Shown here: positions 34,001-42,424 of the stretch, piece after piece
Numbering within the stretch: position 1 is the first letter of the stretch
Layout: the number at the start of each line of letters is the position of its first letter
NCBI RefSeq assembly: GCF_023955655.1
Contig: NZ_JAMXHT010000005.1
Location: 435,462-499,461, forward strand
Source: Ralstonia soli
GTDB taxonomy: Bacteria > Pseudomonadota > Gammaproteobacteria > Burkholderiales > Burkholderiaceae
Reading direction: 5' to 3'
DNA: 64,000 nucleotides
Made by a program: the position numbers and the translations under genes
The notes under the pieces: model-generated
Databases searched by the model: none
Told to the model about the DNA's origin: nothing
What the model saw: the letters and a program-made list of their open reading frames with translations, nothing else

Positions 34001-34019
34001 ACAACCAAGGAGGAAGACT

Positions 34020-35327
34020 GTGGACACTACCCTGCAGGCGGGTGCGAAGGTAAGGTCGTACGAAGACGCGGTGTATCGCAAGGTCACCTGGCGGCTCGTT
34101 CCGTTTCTCATGATCTGCTTCCTGATCGCGTACCTTGATCGGGTCAATGTCGGTTTTGCGAAGCTGCAGATGTCTCAGGATCTGGGCTTCAGTGAAACCG
34201 TGTACGGCTTGGGTGCCGGCATCTTCTTCATCGGCTATTTTCTCTTCGAGGTGCCGAGCAACCTGGCGCTGCATCGGTTCGGGGCCAAGATCTGGATCGG
34301 CCGGATCATGGTGACGTGGGGCCTGCTGTCTGCGTGCTTCGTGTTCGTGAAGACGCCGACCGCGTTCTACATCCTGCGCTTCCTCCTGGGCTTGGCCGAG
34401 GCTGGCTTTACGCCTGGGATCGTCTACTTCCTCACCTGCTGGTATCCGTCGCAACGGCGCGCCAAGATCATGGCGCTCTACTGCATGGGTTCGCCGCTGT
34501 CGGGCATCATCGGCAACCCGCTGTCGGGCTATCTGATGGGCAGCATGGCTGGCGTTGGCGGCTGGGCAGGGTGGCAGTGGATGTTCCTCATCGAAGCCGT
34601 GCCGGCCGTGCTGCTGGGGCTGTTCTGCTTCTACTACCTGGACAGCTCCATCGCCAAGGCCAAGTGGCTCAGCGCGGATGAAAAGCGCGTGCTCGAACTG
34701 GCCAAGGCCGAAGAGAACAAGACGACCGAGCAGCGCCACGCACCTGTCGGCAAGGTGTTCACCGACCCGCGTGTCTGGCTCATCAGCGCAATCTGCTTCT
34801 GCTACGTCACGGGCCAGTACGGTCTGACGTTGTGGATGCCGACGTTCATCAAGTCGACCGGCGTGTCCGATCCGCTGCAGATCGGCCTGCTGAGCGCGAT
34901 TCCGTACGTGGCCGCCATCGTCGCCATGTACCTGTTCGGGCGCAGCGCCGACAAGCACCAGGAGCGCCGCTGGCACCTGATCATCCCGTGCATGATGGGT
35001 GCAGTGGGTTTTGTCGCGCTGCCGTGGATCATGCACAGCACGGCGTTGTCGCTGGTGTTCCTGTCGATCGCGGCTGCCGGCATTCTGACCTGCTCGCCAC
35101 TGTTCTGGTCGTTGCCGACGGCGTTCCTCAGCGGTGCAGCGGCAGCCACGGCCATTGCCATGAGCAACTCGATCGGCAACCTGGCCGGGTTCACCAGCGG
35201 CTACATGATCGGCTACCTGCGCGATGTCACGCAGAGCGGCAACAGCGCCTATTTCATGATCGCCGGGATGCTGACGCTGGGCGCCTTCCTGATCTGGACC
35301 TTGCCCGCCAAGCTGATCAATCGATAA
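34020..35327 (+). CDS. MFS transporter, anion:cation symporter (phthalate/tartrate permease-like)
   Basis: 435-residue carrier with 12 helices. The N-terminal motif YLDRVNVGFAKLQM and FFIGYFLFEVPSNL are typical of the ACS family, which imports organic acids. A GTG start at 34020 is supported by AGGAGG with 6-base spacing; upstream in-frame codons are the hairpin-rich spacer. It is the second gene of the GntR-controlled cluster and probably brings in the pathway's acid or amide substrate. Confidence 0.9.
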   Translation: MDTTLQAGAKVRSYEDAVYRKVTWRLVPFLMICFLIAYLDRVNVGFAKLQMSQDLGFSETVYGLGAGIFFIGYFLFEVPSNLALHRFGAKIWIGRIMVTWGLLSACFVFVKTPTAFYILRFLLGLAEAGFTPGIVYFLTCWYPSQRRAKIMALYCMGSPLSGIIGNPLSGYLMGSMAGVGGWAGWQWMFLIEAVPAVLLGLFCFYYLDSSIAKAKWLSADEKRVLELAKAEENKTTEQRHAPVGKVFTDPRVWLISAICFCYVTGQYGLTLWMPTFIKSTGVSDPLQIGLLSAIPYVAAIVAMYLFGRSADKHQERRWHLIIPCMMGAVGFVALPWIMHSTALSLVFLSIAAAGILTCSPLFWSLPTAFLSGAAAATAIAMSNSIGNLAGFTSGYMIGYLRDVTQSGNSAYFMIAGMLTLGAFLIWTLPAKLINR

Positions 35328-35420
35328 CCCGTCACCGGCCAACGGCGAGCCGCGCCTGCGCACGGCTTGCCGGTACGCCCAAAGACCCACGCCGCCATGC
35401 GCGGCGCACGGAACACACTG

Positions 35421-36944
35421 ATGGACGCAGCATTGAAATCCACCGCCTCCGCACAGCCTGACCGAGCGCAGTTCGATGTGACGGACGCCACCGTCTCGGC
35501 CATTCATGCCGCGCTGCGCAGCGGCACGCTGACGGTGCAACAACTGGTGCACGGGTACGTGGACCGCATCTCCGCATTGGACCGTGATGGCCCGCGCATC
35601 AACAGCATTCTCGCGCTCAACCCGCATGCACTGACCGAGGCAGCGCTTGCCGATGCATGGCTGGCTGCCAAGCCCACCTATCCACTGCCGCCGCTGTTCG
35701 GCGTTCCCGTGCTGGTGAAGGACAACATCGAGTGCGCGGGCATGGAAGCGACCGCGGGGTCGGTCTGCCTGAAAGGCAACCTCGCCACAGACGACGCCTT
35801 CGTCGTGCGCCGCCTGCGCGAGGCCGGCGCCATCGTGCTGGCCAAGACCAACCTGCACGAGCTGGCCTCCGGCGGCGAGACGGTCAGCTCAATCCAGGGC
35901 CAGACCCTGAACCCCTACGATCTGACGCGAACGCCCGGAGGCTCCAGCGGAGGCACTGCCGCCGGCATCGCTGCCAACTTCGGCCTGCTCGGCGTGGGGA
36001 CAGACGGCATCAACTCGATCCGCTCGCCGGCTTCGGCCAACAACCTGGTGGGCCTGCGCCCGAGCATGGGGTTGATCAGCCGGGCAGGGCTCATCCCGTG
36101 CGGGCTGACGCAAGACACCATCGGGCCGATCACGCGCACGGTGGCCGATGCCGCCGTCATGCTCGACGTGATGGCGGGCCATGACTCGGCCGATCCCATC
36201 ACCAGCCAAGGCGCCTCGCATCTTCCAACGAGCTACACCCAGGCGCTCGATGCCGATGGGCTCAACGGTGCGCGCATCGGCGTGCTGCGCTCCTTCTTCG
36301 GCAGCGCGGACGTGCATGCGCCCGTCAACGATGTCATGCGGCAGGCGCTGGCTGTGATCGAAGCGCAAGGCGCAGCGCTGATCGACATCGACGACCCCAT
36401 CGACCCCGACGTGCTGATCGCCGAGGTGCTGGCGCATCACTACGAAATGCAGCGCGATCTCGATGCGTATCTGGCGCGTTGTCCGTCCACCGTGGCGGTG
36501 CGTTCCATGGCAGACATCATCGCCCACGGCAACGCCCACCCGAGCGTGGCCGGCACGCTGAAGACCGCCGTGGCACTGGCCCACGACGAAGCTGCCTACC
36601 GCGAGCGCTTGCAACGCCAGGAAGCCCTGCGACAACGGCTGCTGGGATTGATGGCCGCGCATCGGCTTGATGCGCTGGTCTACCCACACCAGCGTCGCCT
36701 GGTCGCGCGCATCGGCGAGCCGCAGTCCGAGCGCAACGGCGTGCTCGCTTCTGCCACCGGCTTCCCGGCCATCGTGATTCCGGCGGGCTTCTCCTCGCCC
36801 GATGACGATGCGCCCCTGGGCGTGCCGGTCGGGCTGGAACTCTTTGGCCGTCCATTTTCTGAGCCCATGCTGCTGCGGTTTGCCTATGCAGCCGAGCAGG
36901 CGCTGCAAGCGCGCCGGCCGCCTCGCGCGACCGTGGCGGCATAG
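35421..36944 (+). CDS. Amidase signature family hydrolase
   Basis: 507-residue amidase. The Ser-cisSer-Lys triad is visible: K100 in VLVKDN, the cis serine in PGGSSGGTA (residues 172-180), and the nucleophile S199 in GINSIRSPA. The usual GGS before the nucleophile reads INS, so the oxyanion loop is atypical, though the serine remains. The ATG at 35421 fits the family N-terminus; 35397 is a possible longer start. It lies between the two MFS genes of the cluster and probably hydrolyses an amide or ureido compound to feed the aminotransferase or hydratase; this is inference. Confidence 0.87.
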   Translation: MDAALKSTASAQPDRAQFDVTDATVSAIHAALRSGTLTVQQLVHGYVDRISALDRDGPRINSILALNPHALTEAALADAWLAAKPTYPLPPLFGVPVLVKDNIECAGMEATAGSVCLKGNLATDDAFVVRRLREAGAIVLAKTNLHELASGGETVSSIQGQTLNPYDLTRTPGGSSGGTAAGIAANFGLLGVGTDGINSIRSPASANNLVGLRPSMGLISRAGLIPCGLTQDTIGPITRTVADAAVMLDVMAGHDSADPITSQGASHLPTSYTQALDADGLNGARIGVLRSFFGSADVHAPVNDVMRQALAVIEAQGAALIDIDDPIDPDVLIAEVLAHHYEMQRDLDAYLARCPSTVAVRSMADIIAHGNAHPSVAGTLKTAVALAHDEAAYRERLQRQEALRQRLLGLMAAHRLDALVYPHQRRLVARIGEPQSERNGVLASATGFPAIVIPAGFSSPDDDAPLGVPVGLELFGRPFSEPMLLRFAYAAEQALQARRPPRATVAA

Positions 36945-37046
36945 CGCTGGCCCGCGGGGGAGGGGTACGGCGCGGTTCACGGTTCACGGTTTTCGAAGTC
37001 AGGTTTGCGGGTACATCACAACGACAGCAAGTGCGGAGGAACGCAA

Positions 37047-38495
37047 ATGGGTGCAGAAGCTGCAGTTCAGTCGTCGAGCTCACCTGGGCAGCATGAGCTG
37101 GATCGGGCTTTGGACGAGATTGGCGTAACGGCCTCTCACAAGAAGATCATCTTCCTGATCATGCTGGGGGTGATGTTCGATGTGTTCGAGCAGAATGCCG
37201 TCGGCCTGGTCGGCCCGCTCCTGCGGCAGCAGTGGGGCATTTCGGTGCCGCAGATCGCCTTCCTGAATACGCTGACCTTCAGTGCCGCAGCGCTCGGCCG
37301 TATCGGCTCGGGTTGGATCGCCGATCACTACGGCCGGCGCACGATGCTCAACGCCAATCTGCTGCTGTTCACGCTGGGCGCCATCATCTGCGCGCTGGCG
37401 CCCAACTATGGGGTCCTGGCAACGGGCCGGTTCATTGTGGGCATCGGTCTGGGCGGCGAGATCTCCATTGCCGTCACGATGCTCGCCGAGTTGTGCTCAA
37501 CCCGGTTCCGCGGCACCGCGGTTGGGCTGGTAAGCGTCGGCAGCGGCGGGTTCGGCAACATGCTCGCCCCCGCATTCGGCCTGGCGGTGTTCGCCATGTT
37601 CCCTGGCCCCGACAACTGGCGCTGGCTGTTCGGCTGCCTGGTGGCGCCGGCAGTGTTTGTCGTCTTCTATCGCCGGTTCATTCCGGAGACGCCGCGGTTC
37701 CTGCTCTCCAAGGGCCGCGTGGATGACGCAAACGACGTCCTCAACTCGCTGGCGTCGGGACGGCTCGGCAAACACGCGGGTCCGGCCAAGCAGTACGTCA
37801 AGACATCGCTGCGCACAGAGGCGCATCGCCCCGCAGTGCGCTTGCGCGATGTCTTTCGCGGGCGGTTGGGCCGACGCACCGCTGCGCTCGGGGTGGCGGT
37901 CTGGATGACCTACGGCGCGCAGATCTCGGTGCTGACGCTGATGCCGACCATCCTGACGTCGCAGGGGTACACCATTTCCAAAAGCCTGCTGTTCACCATG
38001 GTGATGCAAAGCGGTAGCCTCTTCGGCGCCATCGCCGCGTCGTATTGCGGCTTCCACTTTCCCCGCAAACGCGTGTTGACGCTCGGTGCCGTGCTGGCCT
38101 GTGCGGCAGGCCTGAGCTTCGGCTTTCTGACGTACAACGTGGGGCTGGTGCTGCTGTTTGGCGCGTGCTTCACGTTCTGTGTCGTGCTGCTCAATACCTC
38201 GATCTGGATCTTCGCACCCGAGCAATATCCAACGGACGTGCGCGCGTTTGGCACATCTCTGATCCTGGCGCTGGGCACGCTGGCTGGTGCGCTCACACCG
38301 CTGGTCAGCGGACGCGTGTTCGAGACCTACGGCGTGGGCGGCATGTTCAGCATGCTGGCTGCGATGTACGCGGTCTTTGCGCTGGCCGTGCAGTTCGCGC
38401 CGGAGACGTTCGGCCGACCCATGGGCGAGACGGCGGATGACGACCGGCCAGAGGTGGCTGCCGACCGTCAGGCCGTTGGTGTAAGCGGCTCCTGA
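37047..38495 (+). CDS. MFS transporter (aromatic acid/sugar-type, MFS_1)
   Basis: 482-residue carrier with 12 helices. The loop 2-3 motif GWIADHYGRRTM, and PETPRFLLSKGR after helix 6, place it in the sugar/aromatic-acid:proton branch rather than the ACS branch used by the other carrier. The ATG at 37047 follows GGAGGA. Having two different uptake-type carriers in one cluster suggests two substrates or import plus export. The C-terminal tail is acidic and hydrophilic. Confidence 0.88.
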   Translation: MGAEAAVQSSSSPGQHELDRALDEIGVTASHKKIIFLIMLGVMFDVFEQNAVGLVGPLLRQQWGISVPQIAFLNTLTFSAAALGRIGSGWIADHYGRRTMLNANLLLFTLGAIICALAPNYGVLATGRFIVGIGLGGEISIAVTMLAELCSTRFRGTAVGLVSVGSGGFGNMLAPAFGLAVFAMFPGPDNWRWLFGCLVAPAVFVVFYRRFIPETPRFLLSKGRVDDANDVLNSLASGRLGKHAGPAKQYVKTSLRTEAHRPAVRLRDVFRGRLGRRTAALGVAVWMTYGAQISVLTLMPTILTSQGYTISKSLLFTMVMQSGSLFGAIAASYCGFHFPRKRVLTLGAVLACAAGLSFGFLTYNVGLVLLFGACFTFCVVLLNTSIWIFAPEQYPTDVRAFGTSLILALGTLAGALTPLVSGRVFETYGVGGMFSMLAAMYAVFALAVQFAPETFGRPMGETADDDRPEVAADRQAVGVSGS

Positions 38496-38546
38496 TCTGG
38501 TTTTTACAGAACACCCTGTCCTCTTGGTTCACCATAACAAGCCGCA

Positions 38547-38571
38547 GTCGACCGTCCGTAGGGCGGTCGAC
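38547..38571 (+). terminator. Terminator-like hairpin after the second MFS gene
   Basis: An 11-base stem GTCGACCGTCC / GGGCGGTCGAC (one T-G pair) closes a 3-base loop, 50 bases after the stop. No clear T run follows, so it may be partial. The hydratase-like gene downstream may still be co-transcribed. Confidence 0.5.
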
Positions 38572-38632
38572 ATTGCGCCTGCTTTGACTCTGATTGCATC
38601 ATCCCAACCCGTTTTCAAGGAGCCGTATCCGC

Positions 38633-39397
38633 ATGAGCGCGAACCCGATTGAATCGGTAGCACAGGCGTTGATCCGCGCACGGCGCGAGCATGCATGCGC
38701 CGACGCGCAAGCCTTTGCCGACACGCTCGTCACGCAGGAAGACGCCTATGCCGTGCAGGCGGCTGTTGCCAAGCAACTGGGCTGGCAGGCGCCGGGCGTC
38801 AGTTACTGGAAATCCGGCGGGCCGTCGCGGCAAGCCACGCCAACCCACGCGGAACTGCCACTCGCCGGCGTGTGGAGCAGCCCGGCGCACGCGCAGGATT
38901 GGCTCTTCACGTGGCGGGGCATCGAAGCCGAGATCGCGCTGCGGCTCGGTGATTCCGTCGATGCCGCACAGGCGGCTGCGCTGGATGGCCCTGGGGCAAC
39001 GGCGCTCGTCGACGCGATGGCGGTGTCCATCGAGGTGGTCGATTCGCGCTGGCAGCAATACGTCGATGCGCCCAACCTGCTCAAGCTTGCCGATCTGCAA
39101 TCGCACGGCGCGCTCGTGCTTGGCGCCTGGTGCCCGTTTGAAGCGCGGGATTGGGATGCACAATCCTGCCGCGTCACGATCGGGGGTGAGCGCATCGAGC
39201 GCCGCGGAACCCATGCACTGGGCGACCCCGCCTACGGACTCGTCGCCTGGCTCAGGCACGCAACGCGTGGTGGCCGCCGTATTGAAGCGGGCAGTGTGGT
39301 CACGACCGGCACGTGGGTGGGGATTCTCCCCGCGTCAGCCGGTGACCTTGTGACCGTGGAGTTTGAAGGCATCGGACATGCATCGATCCAGTTCTGA
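38633..39397 (+). CDS. 2-keto-4-pentenoate hydratase/FAH-superfamily protein
   Basis: 254-residue protein of the hydratase branch of the fumarylacetoacetate hydrolase superfamily (MhpD-like length). Family features are the N-terminal helix (LIRARREHACADAQAFAD), GIEAEIALRLGDSV with metal-binding Glu pattern ExE, VVDSRW, and the C-terminal TTGTWVGILPASAGDLVTVEFEGIG. Related enzymes add water to 2-hydroxy-2,4-dienoates or decarboxylate oxaloacetate-like acids. The ATG at 38633 has AAGGAG 10 bases ahead. It is the last gene of the GntR cluster. Confidence 0.85.
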   Translation: MSANPIESVAQALIRARREHACADAQAFADTLVTQEDAYAVQAAVAKQLGWQAPGVSYWKSGGPSRQATPTHAELPLAGVWSSPAHAQDWLFTWRGIEAEIALRLGDSVDAAQAAALDGPGATALVDAMAVSIEVVDSRWQQYVDAPNLLKLADLQSHGALVLGAWCPFEARDWDAQSCRVTIGGERIERRGTHALGDPAYGLVAWLRHATRGGRRIEAGSVVTTGTWVGILPASAGDLVTVEFEGIGHASIQF

Positions 39398-39743
39398 GCT
39401 GCCGTAGGCTCGCGCCACAGCTAGCCCGGTGCGCCATCCCAGCGCAGCAGCGCATCCCGGAATAACGCGGCCAGTTGCGTTGCCGCGAGCGACAGCGGAT
39501 TGTCGCGCAGCGTGACGATGCCCAGCGTCAGCGGTGGTAACGGGAGTTCGTGCCTCGCGGCCAACATCGTGGTGACGGTGATCCTGAACCAGCTGCTTGC
39601 GCAGAAGGAGTTGCGCAGCGCTCTGGCGCCCTAGGCGCTGTGGGGTTGGCGGCTTCGCTTTCGGATTTTTCCAGGCGGAGCCGCGACGAGAAGCGGCGAG
39701 CGCTGGGCAGCAGAAAAGACAAAGGGCCGGCAAGTTTCTGGCG
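39398..39743. other. 346-bp region without an intact gene
   Basis: Between the hydratase and eutR there is no complete gene. Besides the LysR-like remnant on the minus strand, a plus-strand frame ending at 39634 reads LAANIVVTVILNQLLAQ and then KELRSALAP before a stop. This could be the end of an unidentified protein or chance. The rest (39640-39743) shows nothing recognisable. Confidence 0.4.
39421..39567 (-). pseudogene. C-terminal remnant of a LysR-type regulator
   Basis: Read on the minus strand, the frame ending at 39421 gives ARHELPLPPLTLGIVTLRD, NPLSLAATQLAALFRDALL and RWDGAPG, then a stop. This is the usual end of LysR effector domains (PLPPLTLG, LRDNPLS). Only about 49 residues are left: upstream the frame loses similarity near 39567. 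The N-terminal DNA-binding part is absent from the window. I infer a deletion remnant next to a recombination scar. Confidence 0.55.
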
Positions 39744-40766
39744 TCAGCAGCGCATCCTCGCCCGTACTGCGGCTGAAGGCGTTTCACCGAAGAGCTTCTT
39801 GTAGTCGCAGGAGAACTGGCTGAAGTTGACGAAGCCCCAGGCCGCCGCAATGTCGCCGATGGCTCGCCTGCCGTTGCCTTCGCATAGCGCGCGCCGCACG
39901 CCGTTCAGGCGCAGCGCGCGCAGGTACGCCATGGGGCTGATGCCCAGCACATCTTCGAAGCAGTATTGCAGCGTGCGTCGGCTGACATGTACGGCTTCGC
40001 ACAGCATCGGCACAGTGACCGGGCATTGCTGCTGTGCCATCGCATACTCACACGCGTCGTTGACGATGCGGACCCGGCGCTGGAAGTTGGCGCTGGCCTC
40101 GGCTTCGATCTCGCTGCTGTCCAGCAGCGCCAGCAGCGACACCAGCACCGCTTCCTGGCGCAACTGCAGCGCCGCGTTGCCCGGGATGTCCTGCATGTCG
40201 CCGGCCAACTGCAGCAGGTCGCCGATATGGCGGCGGCAGGTGTCCAATGCATCGTGTTCGACATTCAGCAATTCGGCCTGGCCGAGTTTGCTCCAATCCA
40301 CTTCGCAACCCAGACGGGTGGCGGTAGCCAACAGCGCGTCGCGCTGCACAACGATGCCGTAGATCTGGTGCCGGTCGGGCGTGACCAGTTCGAACTCGCC
40401 GCCACCCGGACGCGTCATCACCGCATCGGCGCCCACTTGGCGACCGTTGATGCGCATGCCCGCCGCGTAGGCTTCGATGCCGAACCAGAGTGCGTCGGAC
40501 CATACCCGGCAGGACTGGCGGATGGCGCGGCTGGTGCTTTCACGGAAGATCTGCACGCCCGCGCTCTGCCATTCGTCCAGCACGCCTTCAAAGGCGCCGC
40601 AGGCAATCTGGTCGTAGCGCTGCTCCCAGTTGGTCAGGTTGTGGGCGTGTTCATCAACATCGTGCGCGACGACGGTGCGCAGTGCCCGTTTTGTGTGCGG
40701 CTGTGCCAGGTTTGCGCGCGCGGGGGAGCGGGCTGTTGCGGTTTGGAGCAGTTGGGCCTCGGACAT
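39744..40766 (-). CDS. eutR: EutR-like AraC-family activator of ethanolamine genes
   Basis: 340-residue AraC/XylS regulator that closely resembles enteric EutR along its length, as recalled: HAHNLTNWEQRYDQI near the start, IRQSCRVWSDALWFGI, MTRPGGGEFELVTPD, then the C-terminal helix-turn-helix pair (VHVSRRTLQYCFEDVLGISP and WGFVNFSQFSCDYKKLF). Enteric EutR senses ethanolamine plus adenosylcobalamin. The start at 40766 is used; an in-frame extension to 40892 is not EutR-like. It is divergent from the permease-phosphatase-eutB-eutC operon, which it should activate. Confidence 0.93.
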   Translation of the reverse strand: MSEAQLLQTATARSPARANLAQPHTKRALRTVVAHDVDEHAHNLTNWEQRYDQIACGAFEGVLDEWQSAGVQIFRESTSRAIRQSCRVWSDALWFGIEAYAAGMRINGRQVGADAVMTRPGGGEFELVTPDRHQIYGIVVQRDALLATATRLGCEVDWSKLGQAELLNVEHDALDTCRRHIGDLLQLAGDMQDIPGNAALQLRQEAVLVSLLALLDSSEIEAEASANFQRRVRIVNDACEYAMAQQQCPVTVPMLCEAVHVSRRTLQYCFEDVLGISPMAYLRALRLNGVRRALCEGNGRRAIGDIAAAWGFVNFSQFSCDYKKLFGETPSAAVRARMRC

Positions 40767-40980
40767 GTGAGTGACTCCCGGTGATGCGCTGCGGCTGGGC
40801 CCATGACAGGTTTGCCGAATTTCAATAACGCCGCCAAGACCACGGTGCTTATATTTGTGCCGATGGCGCGGCGCTTGTCTCTTCTCATGCAAGCGCTATG
40901 CCCGCAGGCTTTGAACCTGCGTTCAGGCCATCAGCGCCGCAGCGTGCGGCACATGCATATCGCGCCAATAGGAGAGCCCC
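40767..40980. promoter_or_regulatory. eutR/permease divergent control region
   Basis: 214 bp containing both start regions. A 6-bp inverted repeat CGCAGG (40903-40908) / CCTGCG (40916-40921) lies 60 bases before the permease ATG and could be an EutR site or a leader hairpin. GGAGAG precedes the permease start. A weak sigma-54-like string was seen but not accepted. Confidence 0.4.
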
Positions 40981-42372
40981 ATGGATGCCAGCTCATCCGG
41001 CCATGACCACGTCTTGAAGCCGGTTTTGAATACCCTGCAGCTTTGGGGAATCGCAGTGGGCCTGGTGATTTCGGGCGAATACTTCGGCTGGAGTTACGGC
41101 TGGGCCAGCGCCGGTACGCTCGGCTTCACGGTCACCGCGTTGTTCATCGCGGCGATGTACACCACGTTCATCTTCAGCTTCACGGAACTGACGACCTCCA
41201 TTCCGCATGCAGGCGGCCCGTTCGCCTACAGCAAGCGCGCGTTCGGCCCGGTGGGCGGCTATCTCGCCGGCGCGGCCACGCTGATCGAGTTCGTGTTTGC
41301 GCCCCCGGCGATTGCGCTGGCCATCGGCGCCTACCTCAACGTGCAGTTTCCCGCCCTCGATCTCAAACTGGCCGCGCTGGGCGCCTACCTGGTGTTCATG
41401 ACGCTCAACATTGTTGGCGTGCAGATCGCCGCCACGTTCGAGCTGTGCGTGACACTGCTGGCGATCTTCGAGCTGCTGGTGTTCATGGGTGTGGTCTCGC
41501 CCGGCTTCTCGCTGGCGAATTTCACCAAGGGCGGCTGGTCGGGCAGCGACAGCTTCAGCCTGGCGGCGGTGCCCGGCATGTTCGCCGCGATCCCGTTCGC
41601 GATCTGGTTCTTTCTCGCCATCGAAGGTGTGGCGATGGCGGCGGAGGAGGCGAAGGATCCGAAGCGGTCGATTCCTGTCGCTTACATCACCGGCATTCTG
41701 ACGTTGGTCGTGCTGGCCGTCGGCGTGATGCTGTTTGCCGGCGGCGCGGGCGACTGGACCAAACTGTCCAACATCAACGACCCGCTGCCGCAGGCCATGA
41801 AGCTGATCGTCGGCGCCAATAGCAACTGGCTCCACATGCTGGTGTGGCTGGGTCTGTTCGGGCTGGTGGCGTCCTTTCACGGCATCATCCTCGGCTACTC
41901 GCGCCAGATCTTCGCCCTGGCCCGGGAAGGCTATCTGCCGACGTATTTTGCTCGGGTCCATCCGCGTTTCAAGACGCCACACCGCGCCATCATTGCCGGC
42001 GGCATTGTCGGTATCGCCGCCATCTACAGCGACGAGCTGATCACCATCGGCGGCCAGACGCTGACGGCCAACATCGTCACCATGTCGGTGTTCGGCGCCA
42101 TTCTGATGTACATCCTCTCGATGCTGAGCCTGTTCAAGCTGCGCCGTGCCGAGGCCGGTCTGGCGCGTCCGTTCCGTGCGCCGCTGTACCCGTACTTCCC
42201 GGCCTTCGCGCTGTTCGGGGCGTTGGTGTGCATGGCCACGATGATCTACTACAACCCGCTGATCTTCGGCATCTTCCTGGCCTTGCTGGCGCTGGGTTAT
42301 GCCTGGTTCCTGGCGACCGCGCGCCGCCGCGCCGAGAGCGATGCGGCGGTGGGCGCGGTCTCCGGCCGCTGA
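40981..42372 (+). CDS. Ethanolamine permease (APC family)
   Basis: 463-residue inner-membrane amino-acid-polyamine-type carrier with about 12 helices. Motifs: QLWGIAVGLVISGEYFGWSYG at the start (shown here in two parts, QLWGIAVGL and ISGEYFGWSYG), TTSIPHAGGPFAYSKRAFG, and AIEGVAMAAEEAKDP. These match ethanolamine permeases such as Eat. It leads the operon with a HAD phosphatase, eutB and eutC. No microcompartment shell genes are present, so uptake feeds a soluble lyase. ATG 40981 follows GGAGAG with 7-base spacing. Confidence 0.93.
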   Translation: MDASSSGHDHVLKPVLNTLQLWGIAVGLVISGEYFGWSYGWASAGTLGFTVTALFIAAMYTTFIFSFTELTTSIPHAGGPFAYSKRAFGPVGGYLAGAATLIEFVFAPPAIALAIGAYLNVQFPALDLKLAALGAYLVFMTLNIVGVQIAATFELCVTLLAIFELLVFMGVVSPGFSLANFTKGGWSGSDSFSLAAVPGMFAAIPFAIWFFLAIEGVAMAAEEAKDPKRSIPVAYITGILTLVVLAVGVMLFAGGAGDWTKLSNINDPLPQAMKLIVGANSNWLHMLVWLGLFGLVASFHGIILGYSRQIFALAREGYLPTYFARVHPRFKTPHRAIIAGGIVGIAAIYSDELITIGGQTLTANIVTMSVFGAILMYILSMLSLFKLRRAEAGLARPFRAPLYPYFPAFALFGALVCMATMIYYNPLIFGIFLALLALGYAWFLATARRRAESDAAVGAVSGR

Positions 42373-42424
42373 ATGGTTTCTTTCCCAACTGACGCAATCC
42401 ACCCACGCAACGAGAGCGATCATC

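Noticed and set aside
33843..35858. 671-codon open frame on the minus strand
   Set aside because: Antisense to the MFS and amidase genes; Arg/Gln/His-rich with no recognisable motif.
40866..40881. Sigma-54-like string (TGGCGCG-N4-TTG) before the ethanolamine permease
   Set aside because: The -12 element is imperfect and EutR-type AraC regulators work with sigma-70; no sigma-54 activator is nearby.
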